A stretch of 10,941 bases of DNA from Nanobdellota archaeon (GTDB lineage Archaea > Nanobdellota > Nanobdellia > Pacearchaeales > GW2011-AR1). Where the stretch lies: contig JAHILJ010000033.1 in assembly GCA_018897135.1 (NCBI GenBank), positions 1-10,941 on the forward strand, written 5' to 3'. The notes under the pieces were generated by a model that was given only the letters and a program-made list of their open reading frames with translations, did not search any database and had not been told where the DNA came from. This document shows positions 4,670 to 10,941 of this stretch, piece by piece; positions within the stretch are counted from its first letter, which is position 1; each line of letters starts with the position of its first letter. Both the position numbers and the translations under genes were made by a program.

Positions 4670-6028
4670 ATGGATTATTTTAATGAAACTCAAAGTACTT
4701 TTAAGAACATTTTTCAAAGATTTAAAAAAAGAGATTTTTCTGGAAACACTGGGCAAGCAATGAAAAATTCAAGTTTTCAATTAGCTCAAAATTTAATAAT
4801 TAAGATTAGCTCATTTTTATTTACTATAGTGGTTGCTAGGTTATTAATGCCAGAATTAATGGGGCTTTATACTTTGGCTTTATCAACAATCATTATGTTT
4901 TCTATTTTAAGTGATTTTGGTATTGGTTCTGCATTATTCGTCTTTGTAGCAAAATTAACTTCAAAAGGAAAAGATGCCGAGGCTAAAGGATATGTTAAAA
5001 AGTTATTGAAATGGAAAGTTTATTTACTAATTTTTGCATCTGTAATTTTATTAATTTTAAGTTATTTTGTTTCTGAAATTTTTTATCAAAAACCAATTTT
5101 TTATGCTCTTTTAGTTGGAGCAATTTATCTTCCAATACTTGGGTTTTTGGAATTTTTAGAAATAATCTTTCATGCAGTTGGGGATTTTAAAAGGACTTTA
5201 ATTAAAGAAATTCTTCTTCAATTCTTTAAACTTAGTTTTATTCCTTTAGCAATTTTTTTGTTGTTAAAGACAACCCTTTCAGCTAAAATAATTATTGCTC
5301 TTATTTTTTGTGTTCTTATTTTTTGTTCTTTGATTACTCTTTTAATTTTCTGGATTCTTGCTAAAAAGAAAATTTCTTTTTTATCTGTTAAGGCAAAAAA
5401 TTTAAACTTGAAAAAAGTAAAAGGGTTGAAAAAATTTATCCTTCCTTTAACGATAACAATTCTTTCTGGGATTTTTTTTGGTTATATTGATACTATTATG
5501 TTAGGTCGTTTTGTTGAATCCCAATTCATTGCTTATTATGGTGTTGCTTTTGCTTTAGTTAGTTCTGCAATTTCTATTCTTAGTTTTGCTTCTTCTCCTT
5601 TATTTAGCACTTTTTCTAAATTAGAAGGACCTGTTCTTGAAAAAATGTTTAAGAAATCAAGAAATTTAATCGCTTTGATTTCAATTTCTGCAGGAATACT
5701 TACTTATTTTTTAGCTTATTATATAATTAAATTAGCTTATGGTTCTGCTTATTTAACTGCCGTACCTTTATTAAAATGGTTTTCTCTTTTAATTATTATT
5801 TTACCAATAAATGGTTTGTATACAACTTATTTTTTCGTTCAAAAAAGAACAGCAATTATGGCTAAAATTATTCTTCTAACAACAATTATTAACATTGTTT
5901 TAAACTTTCTTTTTATTAATTATGGTTTAAGATTTGGGATGTTTGAAGCTGTGTTAGGTGTTTGTTTTGCTTCAATAATTTCAAGATTTGTTTATTTTGG
6001 ATGTTTTGTTTCGTTTAGAAAGAAGTGA
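4670..6028 (+). CDS. Wzx/MOP-superfamily polysaccharide flippase
   Basis: This 452-residue protein is mostly hydrophobic with about 12 predicted membrane helices, after a polar N-terminus of roughly 35 residues. It has the usual opening of the oligosaccharide flippase family: a first amphipathic helix (NSSFQLAQNLIIKISSFLF), VVARLLMPELMGLYTLAL at 54-71, and SDFGIGSALFVFVAKL at 81-96. The second half starts with a repeat of this architecture, including FFGYIDTIMLGRFVESQFI near 269-287. The family flips lipid-linked glycans across the cytoplasmic membrane for assembly of surface polysaccharide or glycoprotein glycans. The size is normal for the family. The neighbouring sugar and glycosyltransferase genes support a role in cell-surface glycan export; the substrate is unknown. 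Confidence 0.85.
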   Translation: MDYFNETQSTFKNIFQRFKKRDFSGNTGQAMKNSSFQLAQNLIIKISSFLFTIVVARLLMPELMGLYTLALSTIIMFSILSDFGIGSALFVFVAKLTSKGKDAEAKGYVKKLLKWKVYLLIFASVILLILSYFVSEIFYQKPIFYALLVGAIYLPILGFLEFLEIIFHAVGDFKRTLIKEILLQFFKLSFIPLAIFLLLKTTLSAKIIIALIFCVLIFCSLITLLIFWILAKKKISFLSVKAKNLNLKKVKGLKKFILPLTITILSGIFFGYIDTIMLGRFVESQFIAYYGVAFALVSSAISILSFASSPLFSTFSKLEGPVLEKMFKKSRNLIALISISAGILTYFLAYYIIKLAYGSAYLTAVPLLKWFSLLIIILPINGLYTTYFFVQKRTAIMAKIILLTTIINIVLNFLFINYGLRFGMFEAVLGVCFASIISRFVYFGCFVSFRKK

Positions 6029-6125
6029 GAAGTTTAATGAATTTCAATTAGTATCTTTCTTGATAAATTAGGACATTAAGATTTTATGTGTTTTAAGAAA
6101 AATCATGGGGGGCCTATTTTAAAGA

Positions 6126-6148
6126 TTTTTATTTTTTTAAAATAAAAA
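6126..6148. terminator. AT-rich palindrome, terminator-like
   Basis: A perfect 10-bp inverted repeat (tttttatttt with aaaataaaaa, loop ttt) lies about 100 bases after the flippase stop. Its plus strand contains a run of 7 T, suited to archaeal oligo-T termination. The rest of the 181-base gap between the flippase and the next gene holds no gene I can support. Confidence 0.45.
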
Positions 6149-6180
6149 GACAATTTTATAAAAAATTATTCTGGGAAAGG

Positions 6181-6188
6181 CATAAATA
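6181..6188 (+). promoter_or_regulatory. TATA box of the DUF6492-like gene
   Basis: The sequence cataaata, preceded by the purine-rich gggaaagg that could act as a BRE, is centred about 25 bases upstream of the ATG at 6210. Confidence 0.5.
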
Positions 6189-6209
6189 CTTAAAAATTTT
6201 ATAGGGGGA

Positions 6210-7046
6210 ATGACTAAAGATAAAATTGATCTTGTTTATGTTTCTATAGAGAAAGATAAAAAAGCTTTAGAATTTGCAATTGAATATGCTAAAAAAAATG
6301 TTGAAAATCTAGGCAAAATTTTTGTTGTGTCCAAAAATTGTTTGACAACTAAAGCCACATGGTTTTCTGAAGATAAATTCCCTTTTTCAAAAGAAGAAAT
6401 AAAAAAAATGATGAAAATCACCAATAAAAGGGAAGGTTGGTATCTTCAACAATTGTTAACATATTACTCTTCCCTTCTTATCCCAAACATCTCTGAAAAT
6501 GTTTTAATTTCTTGTAGCGATAGTTTATTTCTTTCAAAAGTAAATTTTATAGATGAAAAAGGAAAATTTCTTTTTAATATTTTTGAAAATATGGAAGTCC
6601 ACAAACCTTATTTAAAACATATTCACAATTTATTTCCCGGGATTACAAAATTTCAGCAACAAAGCGGGACATGTAGTTGTGTGATTTTTAATAAATCTAT
6701 TATTAAAGAGATGATGAATAAAGTTGAAAAAAGAACAGGAAATCTCTTTTGGAAAGAATATTTGTCTTCTGTTGAAAAAAAAGATATTGAAAAAGCAGGA
6801 GCTAGCGATCATGAAAGTTATTATAATTATATGTTTTTTTATCATAAAGATAAATGCAAAATAAGAAAATTGAAATGGTTCAATGATGGATTATTTTTAA
6901 ATAAGAACTATATAAATTTTCATAAATTTTTAAAATATGATGGAATATCTTTTCATTCGCATCAATCAAATAAAAAAATAACCTATTTATTAAATCCCAA
7001 AAGTTGGTTACAGTTAATTATTTCTTATTTAAAAAGCGAAAGATAA
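6210..7046 (+). CDS. DUF6492-like putative glycosyltransferase
   Basis: The 278-residue protein is soluble. It begins with a beta strand (IDLVYVSIEKD), a Rossmann-like start. It then has GWYLQQLLTYYSSLL at 76-90, a DxD-like SCSDSLF at 101-107, SGTCSCVIFNKSIIKEM at 152-168 and SDHESYYNYM at 199-208, closing with SFHSHQ near 247. This order of elements (WYxQQLLK-type helix, a strand with an acidic motif, an SE/DxExYxxY motif) resembles the DUF6492 family found in capsule and surface-glycan loci and believed to be GT-A-like glycosyltransferases. Assignment is from memory of motifs, so moderate. A run of five G lies 2 bases before the ATG, too close to act as a normal ribosome binding site, and the TATA box implies a leaderless mRNA. 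Confidence 0.65.
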   Translation: MTKDKIDLVYVSIEKDKKALEFAIEYAKKNVENLGKIFVVSKNCLTTKATWFSEDKFPFSKEEIKKMMKITNKREGWYLQQLLTYYSSLLIPNISENVLISCSDSLFLSKVNFIDEKGKFLFNIFENMEVHKPYLKHIHNLFPGITKFQQQSGTCSCVIFNKSIIKEMMNKVEKRTGNLFWKEYLSSVEKKDIEKAGASDHESYYNYMFFYHKDKCKIRKLKWFNDGLFLNKNYINFHKFLKYDGISFHSHQSNKKITYLLNPKSWLQLIISYLKSER

Positions 7047-7062
7047 TTTTTATACGTTTTTT
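7047..7062 (+). terminator. Double oligo-T terminator
   Basis: Runs of five and six T (7047-7051 and 7057-7062) follow directly after the stop codon of the DUF6492-like gene, a typical archaeal terminator form. Confidence 0.5.
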
Positions 7063-7216
7063 AGCCTCATTTCCCTTCAAAAAATTTAGATAAAGATTAA
7101 ATATTGAAGACCCTTGGTGTGTTGATATGCTTTTATTTTCTTACCTTTTTTAAGGCCTTTACTATCCCCCCAAAGTTATATTTAATTTAGTAATGTCTGC
7201 AACCAGATAATCATTT

Positions 7217-7471
7217 TTACACACCTTTTATCTCAAGTTTTTTATCTGTTAAATTTTGTACAAAATCTCTAATTACAATTCCAGAGTCAATATTGCAAAT
7301 TTCAATAATCTTTTTCATCATTAATTTTATTATAATATCCACTACCTTTTCAGCACTTAAAAAATCTCTAGTGCTGTTAGTGCCGTACAATTCAAATGGC
7401 TTACTTAAATCCTCGTTTCCTAGCCTTTCCATAATATTTGGATATAAAAATGGTTTCTTTTGCGTTTTATT
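7217..7471 (-). pseudogene. Remnant of a sugar-nucleotide epimerase/dehydratase (extended SDR)
   Basis: The minus-strand frame is open from 7471 (an ATG at 7432 gives 71 residues). It contains KPFELYGTNSTRDFLSAEKVVDIIIKLM and then NIDSGIVIRDFVQNL. These match the C-terminal half of NAD-dependent sugar epimerases, where a YGxGxxxRDFxxxxD segment is followed by an N(I/V)GSG-type loop and a helix. The Rossmann half with GxxGxxG and the YxxxK catalytic motif are absent, and the reading frame stops about 60-80 residues before the usual end. It is therefore a decayed fragment. The upstream 13 codons in frame (KKPFLYPNIM) do not give a clear family match. It is on the same strand as the fucose-synthase-like gene at the right edge but is not a simple copy of it by eye. 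Confidence 0.6.
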
Positions 7472-7606
7472 TTACTCTCCTTAATAAATTTGTTATCCTA
7501 TTTTATTTCTTCTTTTTTCATTAGATCCACTAAATTTCAGCAGCGAACTAATTTTTAGTTGCTTACACATATATTTCTCCAATATATATTAAATAGTTGA
7601 TAAAAG

Positions 7607-7614
7607 CTTAAATA
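7607..7614 (+). promoter_or_regulatory. TATA box of the cupin operon
   Basis: The sequence cttaaata is centred about 29 bases upstream of the ATG at 7640. It is the only promoter seen for the three overlapping genes that follow. Confidence 0.5.
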
Positions 7615-7639
7615 GGGTCTATCTATTTAATTATATAAA

Positions 7640-8065
7640 ATGAAAATTAAAAAATTAGAAGCAATTTGTAACCTCAATACTGTAAAAGATGGAAGGGGAG
7701 GGATTTTTACTTTTTTACCTAATGATCCTCTTGTAGAATTTAGTTTTGTTTTTATAAAAAAGAATAAAATAAGAGGGAATCATTATCATCCAGAATTTGA
7801 TGAATATTTTTTAATTACAAATGGGGAAGGAGTCTTGGTTTCCAAAGATTCTAAATATGAAAAAGAGGAATCCTTGTTTATTAGTAAAGGAAATTGTTTT
7901 TATATCCCGAAGGGAACCCCCCACGTTTTTTATGCTATTTCAGATATTAATGCTGTTGCTATGTTAACTAAAAAATGGAATGATTGTAATCCCCCCATAG
8001 TTCATGAAAATTTAGGTATGGGTAAAGGGGATTTAGGAGATCCGGATTATGAACAAATAAAATGA
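7640..8065 (+). CDS. Cupin-fold protein, likely sugar-nucleotide isomerase/epimerase
   Basis: The 141-residue protein is a single cupin domain. The first cupin motif is intact: H48-x-H50-x4-E55-x6-G62 (in RGNHYHPEFDEYF). The second is also intact: G84-x5-P90-x-G92-x2-H95 (YIPKGTPHVFYA). H48, H50, E55 and H95 are therefore the expected metal ligands. The opening DGRGGIFTFLP and the strand EFSFVFIKKNKIRGNHYH resemble cupins of sugar loci such as the WxcM/FdtA-like and CapF C-terminal type, which isomerise or epimerise keto-sugars. The catalytic His-Asp pair of RmlC is not evident. It starts a three-gene operon whose next gene overlaps by ATGA. The substrate is probably a nucleotide-linked keto-sugar, which is inference from neighbours. 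Confidence 0.7.
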   Translation: MKIKKLEAICNLNTVKDGRGGIFTFLPNDPLVEFSFVFIKKNKIRGNHYHPEFDEYFLITNGEGVLVSKDSKYEKEESLFISKGNCFYIPKGTPHVFYAISDINAVAMLTKKWNDCNPPIVHENLGMGKGDLGDPDYEQIK

Positions 8066-9033
8066 AATTAAAATTTGGTGTTCTTGGTTATGGGCATATT
8101 ACTAAAAAAGCTATGATCCCAGCTTTGAAAACTTCTAATTATGCGAAACTTGAGATGATTGGTAGTTGTACAACAAAAAATAGAGAAGGTTTTGGTACAT
8201 ATGAAGAAGTTCTTTTGAATAAAAATATTGATGCGGTATATATTGCTCTTCCTATCGGATTACATGAAGAATGGGCAATAAAAGCAGCTAAAGCAGGTAA
8301 ACATGTATTAGTTGAAAAATCATCTACAACATCTTATGAATCTGCTAAAAAAATGGTAGATGTTTGTAAAAAAAATGATGTTAGAATTATGGAAGGTTTT
8401 ATGTTCAAATATCATCCTCAACATCAGAAAGTAAATAAAATAATAAAAGAAGGTGTTTTGGGAGATTTGTTAAGTTTTAATGGTACTTTTGGATCACCTT
8501 TTTGGGATGAAAAAAGTATAAGATTCGATAGAAAGTTGGGTGGGGGTATTTTAAATGAAGCATTGTGTTATCCAATAAGTGCGAGTATGATGATCTTTGA
8601 TGAAATTCCAGAAAGTGTTTTTTGCAAATTGCAAAAATATTCAAAGTTAGATAATGTTGATATAAAAGCGGATATTATTTTTAATTATTCAAATGGAAAA
8701 ACCGCACATTGTTCTTCTTCTTTTGGAGCAGCATATTTATCAACTTATAGTGTTTGGGGAGTGAAATCATATTTAAATTTAACAAGAGCCTATACTGTTA
8801 TGCCCAATACCACAACTAAAATTTATTTATTAAATGAAAAAGATGAGATGGATAAAATCATTATTAACTCAGTAGACCAAACGGAATTAATGGTTGACAT
8901 GTTTTGTAAAACAATTAATAATAGATTAAATTGTGATTTGGAATCTGAGTTATTAAATCAAGCAAGAGTTATGGAAGCTGCAAGATTATCCGATAAAGAA
9001 GAGAGGTTAGTAAAAATTTCTGAGATAAAATGA
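8062..9033 (+). CDS. Gfo/Idh/MocA-family oxidoreductase
   Basis: The 323-residue protein has the N-terminal Rossmann fold of the family: GVLGYGHIT at 6-14 (GxxGxG), IDAVYIALPIGLHEEWAIKA at 56-75, and the catalytic/cofactor motif HVLVEKSST at 81-89 with E85-K86. The C-terminal domain begins with EGVLGDLLSFNGTFG and contains GGGILNEALCYPIS at 160-173, equivalent to the usual GGGxLxDxGxYP; the conserved Asp is replaced by Glu (E166). These enzymes oxidise or reduce hydroxyl/keto groups of sugars, nucleotide-sugars or inositols with NAD(P). The start overlaps the cupin stop as ATGA and the stop overlaps the next start the same way, so the three products are probably made together. The precise substrate cannot be told. 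Confidence 0.85.
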   Translation: MKLKFGVLGYGHITKKAMIPALKTSNYAKLEMIGSCTTKNREGFGTYEEVLLNKNIDAVYIALPIGLHEEWAIKAAKAGKHVLVEKSSTTSYESAKKMVDVCKKNDVRIMEGFMFKYHPQHQKVNKIIKEGVLGDLLSFNGTFGSPFWDEKSIRFDRKLGGGILNEALCYPISASMMIFDEIPESVFCKLQKYSKLDNVDIKADIIFNYSNGKTAHCSSSFGAAYLSTYSVWGVKSYLNLTRAYTVMPNTTTKIYLLNEKDEMDKIIINSVDQTELMVDMFCKTINNRLNCDLESELLNQARVMEAARLSDKEERLVKISEIK

Positions 9034-10301
9034 AAGATAAAACGAAAATAGCATTAATACAACCAGATAGTCCTTTTTTATTTGAGCCACTTGCTTTTCC
9101 AAGCTTGGGATTGTTGTATGTTGCATCATATCTTAAACAAAAAGGATATACCCCAAAAGTTTTTGATTTAAATGGGGGAGTAAAATTACCTAAGATGTTA
9201 GAAGCAGATGTTATCGGATTTTCATCTCAGATAACACAATTCAGAGATGTTGTAAATTTAAAAAACAAATTAAAAGAGAGAAACCCAAATTCATCATATG
9301 TTATTGGGGGTTCATTTCCTACGCATAGTCCACAAGAATGTTTAGATGCTGGATTTGATGTAGTGGTTAGAGGTGAAGGCGAAATACCAATGTTGGAGAT
9401 AGTTAAAAATCATCCAAAGTTAAATAATAAAATAATGTTTTCAAAAACTCATGTAGACCCAAATTTCTTTCCAAGTTGGGATTTAATAGATCCAACGAGG
9501 TATAATTATTATTTAAATGGTAAAAAAATGATAAATCTTATGACTAGAAGAGGAAATTGTCCTTATCATTGTACCTTTTGTGCCCAACCTGAAATAGGAA
9601 AAAGCCCACTTAGATTTAGAAGTGTAGAAAATGTTATAGAGGAGGTTAAATTTCTTAGAGATAAATATGGTTTTGGTGCAGTTGCCTTTTATGACGATGA
9701 TGTATTTATTAAAAAAGATAGAGATAAAGAAATTTTTAAAGAGTTGCATAGGCTCAATATACCATACCGATGTATGACTAGAGTTAATTTAGCCACAAAA
9801 GAGGATTTACAATTTTTAAAAGATACTGGATGTGCTGAAGTTTGTATAGGGGCAGAAACTGGAGATTCTAATATACTTGAAAACATACTAAAGAAAGGTG
9901 CAACAGTAAAACAAAATACAGATTTTGTTCAAAATTGTCATGATATTGGATTAATAGTAAAACCCTATATGATGGTTGGGGTACCAGGAGAAACAAAAGA
10001 ATCAATACAACACACAAAAGATTGGATAAGAAAAACAAAATCTGATAATTATAAGTTATTTACATTTACACCATACCCTGGGTCTGATATTTATAACAAT
10101 AAAGATAAATATGATATTAGTTGGGATGAACAAGAGTTAAGGAATGTTTGGTTTTCTGGAACTGGACCATATGGTAATTGCGTAGTTAGTACTTCTTCTT
10201 TGAGTTCTAAAGATATTATTAAAGCGAAAAAAGATATTGAAAAAGAATTTCCAAATGATAACACACCTTGGGGGAAGCAACAAAATGAAAAAGACCATTA
10301 A
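9030..10301 (+). CDS. Radical SAM enzyme with cobalamin-binding-like domain
   Basis: The 423-residue protein has an N-terminal B12-binding-like Rossmann domain (residues 5-120: PSLGLLYVASYLKQKGY, DVIGFSSQITQ, VIGGSFPTHSPQECL, VVVRGEGE). A radical SAM barrel follows, with the cluster motif C177-x3-C181-x2-C184 in TRRGNCPYHCTFC. Later family landmarks are FYDDDVF (220-226), CIGAETGDSNIL (272-283), MMVGVPGETKES (314-325) and FTPYPGSDIY. The usual cobalamin-ligand motif DxHxxG reads DLNGG (46-50), with Asn where His is expected. Such enzymes perform methylations, ring changes or other radical chemistry. Placement at the end of an operon with a cupin and a sugar oxidoreductase suggests a sugar or lipid-glycan substrate. 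Close relatives include methyltransferase-like and unknown-function members, so the reaction is open. Confidence 0.88.
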   Translation: MKDKTKIALIQPDSPFLFEPLAFPSLGLLYVASYLKQKGYTPKVFDLNGGVKLPKMLEADVIGFSSQITQFRDVVNLKNKLKERNPNSSYVIGGSFPTHSPQECLDAGFDVVVRGEGEIPMLEIVKNHPKLNNKIMFSKTHVDPNFFPSWDLIDPTRYNYYLNGKKMINLMTRRGNCPYHCTFCAQPEIGKSPLRFRSVENVIEEVKFLRDKYGFGAVAFYDDDVFIKKDRDKEIFKELHRLNIPYRCMTRVNLATKEDLQFLKDTGCAEVCIGAETGDSNILENILKKGATVKQNTDFVQNCHDIGLIVKPYMMVGVPGETKESIQHTKDWIRKTKSDNYKLFTFTPYPGSDIYNNKDKYDISWDEQELRNVWFSGTGPYGNCVVSTSSLSSKDIIKAKKDIEKEFPNDNTPWGKQQNEKDH

Positions 10302-10345
10302 TCTTTATCCGTTGAAGTGGTAGGGGTAGGAAGTGTAGTAATAAA

Positions 10346-10417
10346 TTAAAAGATATTTATAACCTCTTTAATATATTCTAGTTCTTTTTTCTCAAGTTCT
10401 ATTTTATAATCTTTCAT
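10346..10417 (-). CDS. 23-codon reading frame coupled to the fucose-synthase-like gene
   Basis: The ATG overlaps the stop of the upstream gene as ATGA, the same junction type as in the cupin operon. The product (MKDYKIELEKKELEYIKEV...) is a charged helix that stops after 23 residues. It could be the surviving N-terminus of a truncated downstream gene in the operon, or a chance frame. No function can be assigned. Confidence 0.3.
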   Translation of the reverse strand: MKDYKIELEKKELEYIKEVINIF

Positions 10418-10941
10418 TTTAATATAGAATTTTTCTTTTTTTCATTTAATTGATTTTTTGAGACTTTTGGTTTTATTATTTGATAGTTAATAATCCTATT
10501 TACTTCTTCTTTACTAGAAAATATTTCTTTTAAGCCTTCCTTAAAGCTTCTTGGATGAAACTCTGGATAGATTGATTTTAATCTTTGAATATCAGTTCGT
10601 TTTTCAAATGTTCCTTCTGGTTTAGATAAATCCCAATTAATTTCCGTCTTATATTTTAATTCTTTTTCTAATATTTCAGCAAATTCTTTTATAGAATAAT
10701 CAAAACCTGTTCCAATATTTACTATTTCTTCTGAGGAATAATTATTCATTAAATATATTAGGGCATCTGCGCAATCTTCTGAATAAAGGGCTTCTCTTCT
10801 TGGAGAGCCAGTTCCCCAAAGAACAATTTTTTGGTTTTTTTCTTTTGCAAGTAAGAATTTTTTAATTAATCCAGGTATCATGTGTCCGTTCTTTAAATCA
10901 TAAGTGTCATTTAATCCGTACATATTTGTTGGCATTGCACA
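10414..10941 (-). CDS. fcl: GDP-L-fucose synthase-like epimerase/reductase, N-terminal half beyond the window
   Basis: The frame is open at the right edge; 175 residues of the C-terminal part are seen. They start with CAMPTNMYGLNDTYDL, equivalent to the conserved PTNLYGPxDxF of GDP-L-fucose synthases, followed by GHMIPGLIKKF and VLWGTGSPRREALYSEDCADA, equivalent to VWGTGxxxREFxxxxDxADA. Then comes IVNIGTGFDYSIKEFAEIL and DLSKPEGTFEKRTDIQRL (PDGTxRKxxD in the family). This extended SDR family converts GDP-4-keto-6-deoxymannose to GDP-L-fucose by 3,5-epimerisation and reduction with NADPH. The REF to REA change is a small departure. The tail of ~30 residues after the fold is Lys-rich and not conserved. 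Convergent with the radical SAM gene, it supplies a deoxysugar for the surface glycan. Related GDP-sugar reductases cannot be excluded. Confidence 0.8.
   Translation of the reverse strand, partial: CAMPTNMYGLNDTYDLKNGHMIPGLIKKFLLAKEKNQKIVLWGTGSPRREALYSEDCADALIYLMNNYSSEEIVNIGTGFDYSIKEFAEILEKELKYKTEINWDLSKPEGTFEKRTDIQRLKSIYPEFHPRSFKEGLKEIFSSKEEVNRIINYQIIKPKVSKNQLNEKKKNSILK

Larger units (their letters stand above)
7063..7639. other. 577-base stretch without an intact gene
   Basis: Apart from the epimerase remnant on the minus strand (7217-7471), this stretch holds no intact gene. On the minus strand a 25-codon frame starts at 7570 and ends at 7493 (MCKQLKISSLLKFSG...), with GGAG 7-10 bases before its ATG. 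It has no recognisable relative and may be chance or a decayed gene start. A small inverted repeat, aactaa/ttagtt, lies near 7546-7560. A second SD-like aaggagag without a usable start codon lies near 7475-7482 on the minus strand. The pattern suggests old gene decay between two polysaccharide modules. Confidence 0.5.

Noticed and set aside
6105..6122. Very short plus-strand frame starting ATGGGGGGC before the DUF6492-like gene
   Set aside because: Only five codons, no ribosome binding site or promoter at a fitting distance.
7293..7484. Plus-strand 63-residue frame opposite the epimerase remnant
   Set aside because: It is the complement of the epimerase-like frame and has no recognisable content.

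Overview
The window comes from a strongly AT-rich archaeal genome, most likely a DPANN-type lineage (Woesearchaeota, Pacearchaeota or Nanoarchaeota-like); this placement is inference. The support is archaeal: tRNA genes with introns at position 37/38 and no encoded CCA, an archaeal/eukaryotic-type RNase P protein (Rnp4), an archaeal-style secF-secD pair, TATA-like boxes 24-29 bases upstream of start codons with almost no leader, oligo-T terminators, and a 5S rRNA gene not next to 16S/23S.

Left part (1-1445): the end of a family 2 glycosyltransferase runs off the left edge and overlaps the tail of convergent rnp4. Upstream of rnp4 on the minus strand is a 103-residue membrane-anchored protein of unknown function. 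Centre-left (1445-2202) is an RNA block: 5S rRNA (minus), then tRNA-Leu, intron-containing tRNA-Arg and intron-containing tRNA-Gly (plus). Among these lie partial duplications of tRNA ends: a 14-base copy of the tRNA-Leu 5' end 50 bases upstream of the real one, an 18-base copy of its 3' end 87 bases downstream, and a 19-base, one-mismatch copy of the tRNA-Gly 3' end 92 bases downstream, ending 9 bases before secF. Each duplication is associated with a hairpin. This is the most puzzling structure in the window. Two of the three tRNAs also have odd anticodon loops (A34 in Leu, C33 in Arg).

Centre (2212-4625): secF and secD overlap by ATGA and encode the SecDF membrane complex that assists Sec-dependent protein export; SecD carries a PDZ-like segment after its first membrane helix.

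Right part (4670-10941) is a surface polysaccharide region: a Wzx/MOP-type flippase, a DUF6492-like putative glycosyltransferase, a gap holding the remnant of a sugar-nucleotide epimerase, then a tightly coupled three-gene operon (cupin, Gfo/Idh/MocA oxidoreductase, cobalamin-domain radical SAM enzyme; both junctions are ATGA overlaps). A GDP-L-fucose-synthase-like gene enters from the right edge on the minus strand. Together with the left-edge glycosyltransferase these suggest synthesis, unusual modification and export of a cell-surface glycan. The three-gene operon is the best candidate for an undescribed sugar-modifying pathway.
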